From assembly GCF_004664715.2 (NCBI RefSeq), contig NC_051073.1, positions 66,035,664 through 66,099,663 on the forward strand: DNA of 64,000 nt, given 5' to 3'. This DNA comes from Peromyscus leucopus (lineage: Eukaryota > Chordata > Mammalia > Rodentia > Cricetidae). Below the pieces are notes generated by a model. The model was not told the origin of the DNA. It saw nothing but the letters and a program-made list of their open reading frames with translations, and did not search any database. This document shows positions 42,905 through 54,744 of the stretch, one piece after another. A program made the position numbers and the translations under genes. Numbering within the stretch: position 1 is the first letter of the stretch; the number at the start of each line of letters is the position of its first letter.

Positions 42905-43262
42905 TTTTAGACATGGCCTCCTTACCCAATATGTGGAAACTCAACCTCCATTGTGATGATTTGAGGAGCTGGTCCATTGGCAGGTGACTAGATGGTGAGG
43001 TGGGGCCCTAGTGAATGGGATTAAAGTCCTAGTAAGAGAGAGCCCCAGAGATCTTCCGTCCCCCACCTCCCACCATGTGAGCACAGCAAGAAGCCAGCAT
43101 TTATGAACCAATAGAACCCTCATTCACCAAATCTGTTGGCAACTTGATGGCAGATATTCCAGCCTTTGGAACTGTGAGAAATGCACTCTTGTTTATTAGC
43201 TACCCAGTTTTCAGTATTTTGTTAGTTATCTGTTTAGCCACCAGAATAGGCTAAAACACCTT
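42905..43262 (+). mobile_element. MLT1-type MaLR LTR
   Basis: GGTGAGGTGGGGCCCTAGTG, AATGGGATTAAAGTCCTAGT, CCTTTGGAACTGTGAGAAAT and AGTATTTTGTTAGTTATCTG follow the MLT1 order. It is full length or close to it. Confidence 0.8.
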
Positions 43263-44077
43263 TTGTAAATTTGCTCTGTTTCAGATCCCTGTACTTTAAT
43301 TTGGTGATCTGTGGAGGAAGAAACTATCTAGTCTAACACATCCCCATCCTGACTCCCTGTGGAAGTGGAGACCAGGCATGGCTCACTCATTTGCAGATGC
43401 AGGCCCCAGACACAGAAGGTACTGGACCAACCTGGCAAGTCCAGCTCCTTACGTCACCTTAGTTCTTCACCCTCAGCTTGAAGTTCCCTCACAGGGGCAT
43501 TGATGCCATTTAAGCAGGACGGGAAACATTGTCAGGTGGTCTCTTCTATCCTCCTGGGCAATATACTTTTCAGTTTCTGCTAACACTTTCAAAGTAAACT
43601 CTGTAGTTTGGCTTTGGAGGAAATGCCAAGTTGGAAATGGTGGTAGAAATCCATATGCCCTCTTCCCAGTGACCATAATAACATAATAACAATGAAACTA
43701 CCTTTTCATTGCTTTAAGTAAACATCTTTTTTTTTTTCTCACTTGAGAATCAAACTAAAAGAGCAAGCAAGGCACACCAATGTCTATGGGAGGGATGTGT
43801 AAGGATCCGACACGGCCATATTATTTAGAGACTAGATAATGATTTCCCTTACAGCAATAGCTGCTTTAGGTGTCCTATAGCCTGAAACTCGATACGACAG
43901 TTCTTTAGGAACTGCAGAATTAAAAGCTTGTCATTCTCCAGAGGTCCTGCTGACGGAAGATAACAACATACAGGGAGGAAGGAGAGCCGAGTCCAAGGAG
44001 GACCTGGAGAAAGGCCTGGGCTCTTAGCCTCAGTTGAAGGTAGCCTTGTTCATCTTATTACATATCACAACCTGAAG
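43263..44077. other. Unassigned sequence
   Basis: A short T run lies at about 43728-43738. No repeat or exon is recognised. Confidence 0.4.
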
Positions 44078-44190
44078 TTCAGAGGTTGTGGCCCCCATTG
44101 TGCAAGTGAGGAAACAGGTTCAGAAACCGAAGTCACCCGATCCAAGGTACACAGCTAATCAATGGCAGAGATTAGACTAATCCCATTCCA
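44078..44190 (-). mobile_element. MIR SINE
   Basis: GTGAGGAAACAGGTTCAGAA, GTACACAGCTAATCAATGGC and AGAGATTAGACTAATCCC fit the MIR core in reverse. Confidence 0.65.
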
Positions 44191-45569
44191 ACCCAAGGCC
44201 AGTATTTTTCCATGCCGTGTGACATCTCAGTGGTCTCTGGCTTCTGGAGGCTTGGGTTGGGAAACTTTGATTATCGTCTCCATAGTAACGGTCCCGCTCT
44301 GCACCCTCACCCACTCGTACCTCACTCAGTTTCTGTACTTGGTCCCAGCCCCAGGGCTTGTTCACATCGTGAATGAAGCAACTGCCGTGAGCCCCTTACA
44401 TCACATAGTAACCTCCCACACAGTCTCCAAATGCCTTCTGCTGGCCTCACGCCCTGCCTATCACTGCAAACCTTTTATCAACTTTCCTTTTCCCCTCGCC
44501 TTCTCTCAAATGGTCCTTTCAAAGCAGCATTCTTCATAATCATGTGCTAAAAAAGAAATTAAAGATGAAAACCATATTTGAGGTCCTCCCCTCTTCTGTT
44601 ATTACACACCAAAACTCAAAGTTCACCTTCTACCCGTAACTTTATTTCTGGTACTTCCATTTTAGCCTTGTACATAGTCAACCTTCAAGTTCTTTAGCTG
44701 AACAGCACAGGATGCTGAATCCATCTTTCTGTCTGCTGGGATTTCTATCACAGGGTCTATAGAGTTCATGGTGGGTTCCTAATGATGAAGTATGGAGCAG
44801 ATGGACTCCTTCCTGAGGAAGGCAGTGTAGTCTACACGGCTTGTCCAGACCACCTCGCTCCGTTGGAGGCCAGTCTGGAATTCTCACTCTCTACGGTAGA
44901 AACTAACACATAAAGGGTATGATGGACCACTGTGTGTAGTACCAAGAACGTGTTGGCCTAAACCACGCTCATCAGGGTTGTTACCAAATCAACCGTGGCA
45001 GCGAGGCACCCATGGTGTTTCCACAAACTCGATCTGGAAAGCATCCGTTTCTATTATCACCATCTCCCACCACTGGAGCTGCCCACGACAGAGGGAAGGC
45101 TGTAAGGACTGTCTGAAACCTTGCAAACACGACCACCCTTTTTTAGTTTGATGTGCTGAGATACCAAGAAGCCTGAGAGTGGAGCTGATGGACTCACAGG
45201 GGAGGACGATGGGCAGGGAGGGCAACCCCCCCCCCCAGAGAATGAATAACAACACCCTGGGACAAGAGCAGGCATTCGTGTACAGGGAGAGGGGGCTGGG
45301 AGATGGAGGCTTTCGTGAGAGAGGAGGAACGTGCCTGCCCAGGGCTCGCTCGGCACGGAGTAGGTGTTGAATAAATGTCAAGAAGTCTGACTGTTCACCA
45401 AACATCCAGCTGGGTGTGCAGCCACAGAGGAGGGAGGCTGCTGCCGATCGCCACGGCTCTTCCTCCCCCACCCTCCCACCATCTGCTTCATCCCGGTCGG
45501 CGGAGCATGAGAAACACATCAAGTCCTGTCCCTCCTCCAAAGGGAAAAGCTGTTCCTTCCAGGAACCCT
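44191..45569. other. Mostly unassigned sequence
   Basis: A possible L2 tail (GAGTAGGTGTTGAATAAATG) lies at about 45358-45377. A C run lies at about 45227-45235. Several frames of 100-183 codons are open here on the minus strand (44989-45540) without recognisable protein. Confidence 0.4.
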
Positions 45570-45700
45570 CTGTTCCCAGATCTTGGCAGGGCCGGCTCCT
45601 CCCTGTCCTTCAGGCCTCAGGCTAAATGCTACCTCCTCACAGAGGCCTCTTCTAGTCACTTCTCCCTCCTGGATTTTCTATCACATCCTGCATCCCTCCT
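45570..45700 (+). mobile_element. L2 LINE remnant
   Basis: CTTCAGGCCTCAGGCTAAAT, GCTACCTCCTCACAGAGGCC and ATTTTCTATCACATCC fit the L2 3' region. Confidence 0.5.
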
Positions 45701-46844
45701 CCCTCCCCACCACCGCTCCCCCCCACCCCCCACCCCCCTGGCAATTGGCAGAAGCGGTAATGACGGGGTGTGCCGCTCTGCCTGCTTCTTGCCCCACGAG
45801 ACGTCAAGCTCAGAAAGAAACCAGCCGTGTGTCTCATGGCCATGCCTCTGTACCTGAGAGGTACCGATGCCTGGTCAACATGTGGCCACTTCCTGGTCAG
45901 CTGAGATAGTCTTACAGATGAAGGTATATGTGTCTGGGGCTTCCCAGTGAGAACCAAGAGTACACCACCGGAAGCTGGGGACGGGGAGGTGGTAAGTCAG
46001 GGGTCAGCTCCGAAGATAGAGCTCTGAGTCTTGAAGCAGCGGTAGACATCTGGACAGAAATGTTTGGGATGATAGGGCAAGGCGTGGGTGCTGCTAGTAC
46101 ATCTCTGAAAGAACTGACTCTCCCAGTGTCCATCCGTCCGAGCTGGATTTTTTTTTCTTTGTTCTTTTTTTTTGGGGGGGAGGGGATAGGACCTACCCAC
46201 TGGGCAGGGGAGATTCTATCCAATGGCCAAACCTAGTTTCCAAACACAATTCACGATGAAGGTTCTAAGGACTGCCATGTGTTGAGTATCTACTAAACAC
46301 CAAGCACTCCCACTGGCCTTTTTGTGCAGCACATTCTATTTAAGGCGCAGCCCTCACACGAGACGCCATTTCTCACCCCATCTCCAGTGTCTGATGATAG
46401 GAGGCAAAGAGCAAATAGGATGTCTGGACTCACAGGGCCAGGAAGCAATGAAGAAAACTCAAACCCAGCTGCCTCCTCCTCCGAAGCCGGTGCTCTTGGC
46501 CACAATCTTCTTTCTGGGCGGCATTATCTTCCAGGTGAATCAATTAATTGGGTTTGGCTCAGTCCCCCGTGGATTGAGTCATCCTCGATCAGACTGCCTG
46601 AACCTGTTCCTCTCCCGGAAGCTGATCCAAACCTAATCCCTAAACTGACAAGGCGGAGGCCAAGACTCTGAGAAACTCTGGTAACCCCAACAGTGCGGTC
46701 GCCATACCCTTTCCCTACTTAAAGAGCTGCTTTTCTCTAGGACAGGACCCAGAAGAAACCAGGGTTTAAGGACTAGACATCTCTGGCTTTGCTCAGCCCA
46801 GGATGGTTAAGAACTGAGAGACAGACACACGGCTCTGAATGGCA
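45701..46844. other. Unassigned sequence
   Basis: A C-rich stretch lies at 45706-45740 and a T then G run at about 46147-46180. TGTTGAGTATCTACTAAACA near 46280 may be an old L2 tail in reverse. No exon is recognised. Confidence 0.4.
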
Positions 46845-47055
46845 GCCCTTGTACTTAGTAACCATGTGACCCTGGCTTGGCCACTGTTTCCTTACTGATT
46901 GCACTTCAACCCTCACCTGGAAATGTAAAGGTGGGTAAGGACAATCTCACAGTGTTGCTGCAGGGATTACATGGAGAAGCATGCACATGGCCAAGCACTG
47001 TGCTTGGCATCCAGCAAGCCCTCGGCAGTGGCTAGCCTTTATCGTTATTGGTAAT
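46845..47055 (+). mobile_element. MIR SINE
   Basis: GTAACCATGTGACCCTGGCT, GTGTTGCTGCAGGGATTACA and CAAGCACTGTGCTTGGCATC follow MIR order over its whole length. Confidence 0.65.
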
Positions 47056-48429
47056 GGTGTCCAGGGAGGGGTACCGCTGACCAGAGTGGCTTGGAATCGG
47101 CACAACTTCTCAGTCACCATCTTTGGGTGCAGGGCATCCTCTGGATTCCTTCCTTGTCCTTAAACTCCGGATAACTTAGTAAGTTTTTGAGGATGACAGC
47201 CATCCTTAACTCAAAGTCGGCTTCTGTTGGGAAATTAGCCAACACCAGAGGTAGGGGACGATCCTGGCTGCAGATGGAGGGCATCTGGACCGCCTGACTC
47301 CCATCAACATGCTCTGGGTGTGGGCTTCGGAGTGTACTGTACCAGCTTGTCTACACAGTAAGCCTGCTGTTTGGCTTGGGGCCTTGGGCGGACAATCAGC
47401 ACAAGAATTGGGGAACGAGACTTCAGCGCAAAGCCTAGTTTGTGCATGCTCTGAGTCCCATCTATAGGAATCTTGGTGGGCGGTGATAGGTCATCATTTC
47501 CCCGCCCCCGCCGTGGGAAGGAGGCTCATAGATGCTGGTCCTCCCGGATGCCGTGGGCGAATCACTGTCTTTTCACAGGTAGAAAATGTCGGATCATTTG
47601 GCACCCTGCTGTCTTTGGTCACTGAAAGTGGGCTGTGTTGAGATGCTGAGACCTCCGAGGTCGCTGAGAAGAGAGCTTCCGGGACAGCAGGCTGTTACTT
47701 AGTTTCCGTCACATAGCTCATGGCCTGTGGGTTGATTACCACCACTGGCAACTGACTTGTCCTGGAGGCCAAAGACTTCCAATCACCTTTGTCCGGAACA
47801 ATACCTTCCTCAGGGCCAAGTAGATTAGAGATTCATGCCTGGTGTAGACCAACGGCCCAACACGCTTGCCCCATTCCTGTAGATTGCCTGGAGCCCTGAC
47901 TGCTGTTCTTCTGATTTTTTTTTTTTTTTTTTTTTTAATGGGCCTTGGTAAGTCCCCGGGGTGTTACCTTATCTGTACCTGCATATTTTCACCAGTCTAA
48001 CCCATTCTTGTCAGTCATGCTCAGGGGCGTTCCCTGAACCACAGAGCCACCCCACAGTAAAAATACACCCGGCCCGGGAGAAAGAGTGCGCCCCTCTGGG
48101 CTTCCATTTCTTCCATTTGAGAAATGAAGACATTGGACTAGCTCCTAACAGTTCTATCTGTACAAATGAATTATTCCATCCAACCCTCCCTCCCTCCACT
48201 ATCATACGCATTTTTAACACCTCTTGACCTCTGCTAGGAACTGCACCGGAAGAGCGAGTCCCTCACACCATGGTGAGACTATATCTCTGCAAAACAAGAG
48301 AGACCGCCCCCGGGGGGGGTTGTTGAGAGACTGGGGATGTCAGCAGTATGAGAAAGAAAAGATGGGGCTGGTGGACAGGAACACTAGCTTCTCTGAGCCT
48401 GCCCACGGAGTGCTCAGAGCGCAGGCTTT
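47056..48429. other. Unassigned sequence upstream of the CpG island
   Basis: A T run of about 22 lies at 47916-47937 and a G run at 48310-48319. No repeat family or exon is recognised. Confidence 0.4.
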
Positions 48430-48990
48430 GCAGAGTGGCGGGGCACAAAAGTCGCGCCCTCTTCCTGTAGGGCCTTCTCCTGTCTCCCCAGCATTACTCA
48501 GCGCCCTGAAATGCCTGCCTCCTTGCAGCGGGTGCCGGTCGTCCTCCGGAGAGCGGCACAAAGGTCTCCTTGTGGCCCTGCCGCCCGGGGCCGCCGAGCC
48601 TCCGGGTGACTCACGTCCTTGCCATTTCCTTTGTGCGCCCGGCTCGAGCGCGTGGCTGCGGGCTGGGGCGCGGCTTTGGCGCGGGCGCCCCGGGAAGCCG
48701 CGGCGCGCTTTCATGTGGCCAGGGGGGCTCCCGGCACGCGAGGCCGGCCCACGCGCACAGCCTCCCGGAGGCCCCGTGGCAGCTGGAGCGGCGGCGGGGA
48801 CAACGTGCTTGCTGCAGCCTGGCTTCGGCAGGGCTCAAAGCGCCCGCCCCTGGGGAGGCATGTGTTCCCCAGCAGGCGTAGCTCCTGCAGCTGGTCTCCT
48901 CCAAGGGCTCGTCACTGAGAAAAGTGAAAATTAACCACGGCAGGGAAGGGCTCGCGTGGCTTGCGACGCAACCTCCTGGAGGATCTCTGG
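48430..48990. promoter_or_regulatory. CpG island, candidate orphan promoter
   Basis: This is the densest CpG cluster of the window, over about 550 bp with no repeat. It includes GCGCGGCTTTGGCGCGGGCG near 48668-48688. TGACTCA (AP-1 site) at 48607-48613 overlaps a CACGT core. In rodents an unmethylated island this long usually marks a promoter or a strong developmental enhancer. No exon, TATA box or known coding start is recognised on either strand. The long open frame across it is expected from its GC content. Confidence 0.6.
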
Positions 48991-49404
48991 TCCCAGCTCC
49001 AAAGCCCCATCTGCAGCTGCCGATCGGCTCTGCGTAGGGGACCTCTCTGTAGGCCACACGCAGGGGAGGTTCTCCTTGGGCTCAGCAACTTGCCATGTGA
49101 TGCCTGGGTACCAGCCAGAGCAGAGGATCCTCAGCGCTAAAGAGCCATGGCTCGCCTGGGAGCCCGTCTTTCCTGGCAAGAGAGCCCGTTTTCCTGGGAG
49201 ATAGGATTCCCAAGCGAGTGTTAACATTGGGCTCCCGAGTCCCCCTCTTTCCTGTGTCTGCTCTGGTTTCATCTCTGCCCATGCGCAGTTTTCTTGGCCA
49301 CAGGGACGCTCTGAGCAACTTGCCCTTCCCACAGTACATCTCCAGGGTTTCACAAGCTGTTCCCAGCAGGGAAAGCCCATCCCATCCTCCTTAAGGGCAC
49401 CTGG
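48991..49404. other. Unassigned shore of the CpG island
   Basis: GC-moderate unique sequence with scattered CpGs. No exon is recognised. Confidence 0.4.
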
Positions 49405-49610
49405 CTGTCCTTTCAAGATTCAGCTCCTGTGATGGCTTCAGCTGGGAGCTGCTCCCCAGAGTCTGGCTGAATGCTACTTTTGTGCAATCCTCTGAGAAAG
49501 CATATTTGCAGTCTTGTGACAGCCTTACCCACCCAGGGCTGTGCTGTGACTGCTGGTTTATACAAGGGTAAAGGATAGGCTGAAATAGCAAGTGAGTGAG
49601 TGAGTGGCTG
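49405..49610 (+). mobile_element. L2 LINE 3' remnant
   Basis: TTTCAAGATTCAGCTCCTGT at the start and a GTGAGTGAGTGAGTGG end fit the L2 3' region and its short tail repeat. It is strongly diverged. Confidence 0.45.
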
Positions 49611-50103
49611 AACCGAAGACTTGGGAAAGGAAATTTCACTGATTACCTACCAAGCCTGGGTGACATCAGATAAACCGGGGTTAGAAGCCCACGGAACCAG
49701 CTGTAACTCTCTTTCATTATGCAATGCCTGGGCCTCCAGGAGCAGCAGCTGCGGGTGCTCTTGTGAGGTGACTGCTCTCAGTGAGGGAGGACCCACCAAG
49801 ACAAAAGGGAACACAGTTGGTATCAGGATCCAGAGCCAAAGCCAGCATGCGGAACTATCTAGATTCTAGAGGAATATGGAAACAAACCAAGTGTGGACAT
49901 AATGATGTTCTGTCTTTCTCTTGGGCCAGGTCAACAGGCTGTCCCTGAGGACACGTAGTGGGTCCAGAGAACAACACCCCTCCTGACTCCTGTGCTTAAC
50001 TGCCACCACGGTTTATGGTTTTCGAAGCCTTCCCAATCGTGATCACTGAGGATCAGTGGCCTGGGTGAAGGTGTTTTCTGCCCTTAATTTAAGGTAGTCA
50101 TCA
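49611..50103. other. Unassigned sequence
   Basis: No repeat or exon is recognised. Confidence 0.4.
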
Positions 50104-50275
50104 AGCCAGGCAGGATGGTGCACACCTTTAGTACCAACTTTCTGGAGGCAGAGAAGAAGGGTCTATGAGTTAGAAGTCAGCCATGTCTACAGAACAACTT
50201 CCAGGACAGACAAGGTTACATAGAGAAACCCTGTCTAGAAAAAACAAAAACAAACCCAATCAAACAAACAACTAA
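50104..50275 (+). mobile_element. B1 SINE
   Basis: AGCCAGGCAGGATGGTGCAC to ACATAGAGAAACCCTGTCTA is a moderately diverged B1 with an A-rich, CAAA-like tail. Confidence 0.9.
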
Positions 50276-50814
50276 AAAAAAGCATAAAAAAAACAGGTTT
50301 TCCATTATTCAACACATCTCGAGATTCTGGTGAGCATTAAGCGTTACAAAGCTAAATTATGCATGGTTTTTGTCACCAGGAAAATCCAGGCTTGTCAGGA
50401 TGACCAATGAAGAGCTTTTCAGGTGTGACCTTCATGACAGAAACATCATAGAAACTGACCCAGATGACGGTGCAGTATACTCTGGATGAAGTGAGAGAAG
50501 TCCATGGGGAAGCTTGGAAAAGAGAGTCTGAGAGACGGCTAGGAATCCTCTGAACACAGAGGGGCTGTGAGGAGAACACTGTGTGGTAGGCGCAGTCCCA
50601 AGGGAGGAATGCCACCATATGCTGCTGTCTTTGGATAGATGATGTTCATGTTTCTCATTTGGAGTTGACAGGGACAGTCAGAACAAACACGGTTTTATAA
50701 ACTTGGAGGTTCTGCAAGTTCCTGCTAGCAACTCATGACCTGGCATGTTGCTGTGAGTAAGCCTCCCAGGGGGAGTGTAATTTAGGCATGATTGCTGGTT
50801 CCATAGATCACTGG
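50276..50814. other. Unassigned sequence
   Basis: No repeat or exon is recognised. Confidence 0.4.
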
Positions 50815-51020
50815 GGTGTGTATTGGGAGTGATAACATGAATCTTTGTATCTCCCTACCCCAGAATTCATAGATTGAAGTCTTAAGCATCAGGGTAATGG
50901 TGTTAGGCAATGGGGCCTTTGGAAGGCGATTAGGTCACATGAGCAGAGCCCTTGTGAACAGGATTGATGCCCTGATGAAAGAGCCTTCAGACAGTGCTCC
51001 TGCCTTCTTCCTTCCCATAA
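50815..51020 (+). mobile_element. MLT1-type MaLR LTR, left half
   Basis: GGGGCCTTTGGAAGGCGATT, AGGTCACATGAGCAGAGCCC and GATTGATGCCCTGATGAAAG match MLT1. The right half is absent where the URR1 element starts. Confidence 0.75.
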
Positions 51021-51029
51021 GGATACCAC

Positions 51030-51285
51030 AAACCAGCAGTCTCTTCAGAGTAGTGGTCCATCTGTGGGTCTCAAACCCTTGGGGGGAGGGGTCAAATGAC
51101 CCTTTCACAGGGTTTGCATATCAGATATCCTGCATATTAGATATTAACATTACCATTCATAACAGTAGCAAAATTACAGTTACAAAGTAGCAGCAAGATT
51201 AATTTTATGGTGGGGGGGGTCACCACAGCATGAGAGACTGTGTTAAAGGGTCCGCAGCATGAGGAAGATTGAGAACCGCTGCTGT
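51030..51285 (+). mobile_element. URR1 non-autonomous hAT transposon
   Basis: GTGGGTCTCAAACCCTTGGG, AATGACCCTTTCACAGGG, CATAACAGTAGCAAAATTAC and AGATTGAGAACCGCTGCTGT match the rodent URR1 family in order. The ends are near-complementary inverted repeats. Confidence 0.85.
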
Positions 51286-51316
51286 AGATACCACCAATGT
51301 TTAAGATTCATTAGGA

Positions 51317-51486
51317 GCCGGGTGGTGGTGGCACACACCTTTAACCCCAGCACTTGGGAGGCAGAAGCAGAAGGGTCTCTGAGTTCGAGGCCAGCCTGGT
51401 CTACAGAGTGAGTTCCAGGATGGCTAGGGCTACACAGAGAAACCCTGTCTCGAAGAACAAAAGACAAAGAACAACAACAACAACAA
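51317..51486 (+). mobile_element. B1 SINE with target-site duplication
   Basis: GAGCCGGGTGGTGGTGGCAC to CAGAGAAACCCTGTCTCGAA is a young B1. TCATTAGG occurs just before it and again after the (CAA)n tail. Confidence 0.94.
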
Positions 51487-51971
51487 ATCATTAGGGTAGT
51501 AACCTAACAAATGGGCAGGTATAAAAGAACCCATCTTCCCCAGATTGGAGCCTCTTGCTGGAAGGTGAGCTCTGAGAAGGAGATCACTGACTAGGTCCAG
51601 GGTAATCCAAAGACACACGTCCACTCCTGGGTCAGTCTCTGACTAGGAAGCATTATATGAGATCAGTATGGCTTCTTGGGTCCTACTCTTCCAACAAGAT
51701 GGCTGGAAATTGACTTTGAAGAGGAAGGAGGATTGGAAAATTCAAGAATCAGAAATCTAGCTGTGGGAAAGTTTGTCCAGATAGGCTATAATAAAGTTTG
51801 TGGATTGGATGAAATATGGGGCTTACAGATCTAAAGTCACGTGAGTCTATAAGACCAAATTGGTTGTGATTGTCAAGACAAGTCTACAGTTATTGGCACT
51901 GCAAGAACCTTAGATACTACCCACTGTAAGTTAGGTAAAGTACCTTTTTGGAGTTCTTCTTAAGTGGCCAC

Positions 51972-52203
51972 TGTGGGCCACGTTAGATGGCACAGTGGCT
52001 AAGAGCACTAACTGCTCTTCCAGAGTCCTAGATTTGATTCTCAGCACCCACATGGTGGCTTACAGAGGTCTGTGACTTCAGTCCCAGGCGTATTGGACAC
52101 CTTCTGGCCTCCAAGGGCACCGGGTATGCATATGGTACACAGACAGACATGCAGCAAAACATCTGTACACATAAAATAAAAACAATAAAAATTTAAAAAA
52201 TTA
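51972..52203 (+). mobile_element. B2 SINE
   Basis: GTTAGATGGCACAGTGGCTA, AGAGCACTAACTGCTCTTCC and TTTGATTCTCAGCACCCACA identify a B2. TTAAGTGGC occurs before and after it, a likely target duplication. Confidence 0.9.
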
Positions 52204-52705
52204 AGTTAAGTGGCACTTCACTCTGACAGATTTTAGTGGAAGTACCTCTTTACTTAAATGGAAGGGACTTAGAAACTATTCTCTTTTCAACAGCGTAGTG
52301 ATACTTCCAGAAGTGTTATCTGAAACAGCAGCCTTGTGAAGGTTGGGAACAGGAGAGGGACATTCCCTATGTACCAAGTACTGGACCTGGCTTCCAGGTC
52401 TACAACACCTGCTCTCTGAAGCAGGAATTGCAATCCCTTTTCAAGTGAAGGAACATGATTTACAGGGAGCAGGAGATTTTTTTTTTTCCCATACCCATCA
52501 GCTGAAAGGTAGAAGCAGGACTCTGGCCTACCTGGATCACAGTCTACTGCCACATGCTCCCATGCCTCTTCCTTGTGTCCCTTGAGGCCTAGCCAGGCAA
52601 GCCTTCAGAGAAACATCACTCACACACAAAAGACTTCCCCAAATATCCATTCACTTTCACTGATGGTTGACCTTGGGGGAGGATGGGTGGAGAGGGAAGA
52701 TTATA
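52204..52705. other. Unassigned sequence
   Basis: No repeat or exon is recognised. Confidence 0.4.
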
Positions 52706-52997
52706 GTTGACCCTGCAAATCTGTGGGTTCAGCATTCATGATTCTAAACTGCAGACTGAAAATATTTGGGACATATATTTGTATAGAGAACATGCACATA
52801 TTTTTCCTTATTATTCCTGAAAGAATACTTTGTAACAGCCATGTCTACTGCATTCACAGTGTATTAGGTGATGACTTAAAGTGTAAGAGAGGTGTGCATA
52901 TGTTATAAGCATTTTCTATGGGAAATTTGAACACACCTCAATTCTGGTATCTATGGGGTTCCTAGAGCCAATCTCCCATGGGTACTGAGGGACAGTT
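52706..52997 (+). mobile_element. MER2-like TcMar-Tigger DNA transposon
   Basis: GTTGACCCTGCAAATCTGTG at the left and CCCATGGGTACTGAGGGACA at the right are imperfect inverted ends. Internal pieces such as GTATTAGGTGATGACTTAAA and GTATCTATGGGGTTCCTAGA fit the MER2/Tigger consensus. It has no transposase. Confidence 0.75.
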
Positions 52998-53509
52998 ACA
53001 CAAATTTGGTAAATCTCTAAACTGTACGTACTAGAAGTCTACAGAGACAGTTAGCAAAATGGTTACTTGTACTAAACCTTGAGTAAACCCCCCAATACAA
53101 AGTGCCTTATCCATCTTACAGAGCCCTCCTGGGACCACACAAAGCCCCGATTCTGGAGACAGCAGATGCTACTGCTTTCATGAATAATATCACCACTTTG
53201 TATACAAGTGAGACAGAGGCAGGAGTGTGTGCAGATGGAGACAGGAAGGAGGGGCACTATTAGAGTCTCTCTGAGACCATGCCAGGGTCCAATGTAGCCT
53301 TAGATGGAGAGGCGATGAGGGAGAGGTGGTCTGGACCTGAGAAATCCCAGGATGGACCAACGGCAACTGGAGAGACAGACAGACACCCACAGCCAGACAG
53401 AGGAGCAGCTAGAGACATTCAGATCATGAGCTCAGCCTGCATTGACTCAGAAAGGTCAGAAGCATAATGTAGGTTCCCAAACTTGAGAAGCCAATCAAAG
53501 CCTTAGTTC
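52998..53509. other. Unassigned sequence
   Basis: No repeat or exon is recognised. Confidence 0.4.
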
Positions 53510-53665
53510 TCAGGTTTGGAGTAGTGGCACACACCTTTAATCCTGGCACCAGGAGGCCGAGATGGGCAGCTCTTTGTGAGTTCAAGGCCAGACTGGATTA
53601 CGTAGAGACTTCCAGGTCAGCCAGGGCTACAGAGACAGACCCTGTCTCCAAACAACAACAGTGGC
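53510..53665 (+). mobile_element. B1 SINE
   Basis: GAGTAGTGGCACACACCTTT to GGGCTACAGAGACAGACCCT is a diverged B1 with a (CAA)n-like tail. Confidence 0.88.
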
Positions 53666-54744
53666 AACAGTAACAAACCTGCTTCTCAGGAAACCTGCCT
53701 GTGTGCTCAAGAGGAGACGAGAGGTGACATCTAGACAGGACTTGGGACCTAGCTGGTGACAGGAATTTCCTCCCTGGAGCTCAGTGTTCTGCCCTATGTA
53801 TTGAGAGGGTTTCCAGGACAGAACAGGAAAGGCTCGTAGGCGGCCATACCTGCCCGGCTTCTGGAAAAGGACTCCAGATGACAGACTTTTGCAGCTCCAT
53901 CTGGCCTGCCCAGCTGGGTGAGAACAAAGCAGTGTCGTGTGTGTGTTCCTGTGGGTGTCCAAATGGGACAGAGTTCCTCTCTCTGGAGGCCGTGGCTTGG
54001 GTCCAGGACAAAAAACCACTTCCAGTCTCAGGTCCCAGGATCACACAGGACGATTTATTCAAGGGCTCAAAAGAAAATGAAATGTGTGTATTTTGCTGAC
54101 AATTATTTGTGTACTTTTCCCTTGACAAATAGTCCCCATGCTTGGCCTGGGAGACAAGCCAGGTTCTCAAAACTGTCTTCTAAGGGTCTCTAGACTGTGT
54201 TTCCCTAGCAGGGAGGCCACATGAAAGCCTTCCAGGCGGCATCATGCTGCTCCCATGACGGTTTTTCACAGGGCAGAGGGGGAGAGTCAGGGACTCCTGT
54301 CTGGAAAAGCGAGACAAGCTGGCCCTGAAGCACTGATTTCGGGTTCAAGTTTCCCAACAAAATTTGAAGGAGGAACTTTCCATTTCTCTTTGTTCTGATT
54401 CACCTCGGCAGTCTGTGGAGTCCCAGATGAGGGCAGGGAGAGTCTGCTCCAGGTAGGCTTCTGGCCGGACTCGCACTTCAAATGAGTGGACCCTGTGAGG
54501 GTCCAGTGTCACTTGTTCCCATCGGTCAGAAAAGGACCCCCGCCACCTGCCTCCAGTTCCCCTTCAGCCATTTTGCTCTGTGGAGGACTGGCCGGACTTT
54601 CAGCCTGAGAACCTGTGGCTGTGTCGTCTAAGCTGTTACTTCTGGATATGAACTAAAGTGAGTGCCACAGATCATCAGATACGAACCAAAGAGCTGGCGC
54701 TGTCTTATGTCAGATTCCTGGAATGAAAAGGTAAGTAAGACACA
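53666..54744. other. Unassigned unique sequence
   Basis: No repeat or exon is recognised. Open frames of about 130 codons on the minus strand (53627-54170) begin in the B1 and are not gene-like. Confidence 0.4.

Noticed and set aside
44989..45540. Minus-strand open frame of 183 codons
   Set aside because: No recognisable protein or domain, and nearby frames are similarly open; treated as chance.
48224..48934. Open frame of 236 codons on the plus strand
   Set aside because: It lies across the CpG island, where high GC removes stop codons. The product is Ala/Gly/Pro/Arg-rich without any domain I know, and other frames are open too.
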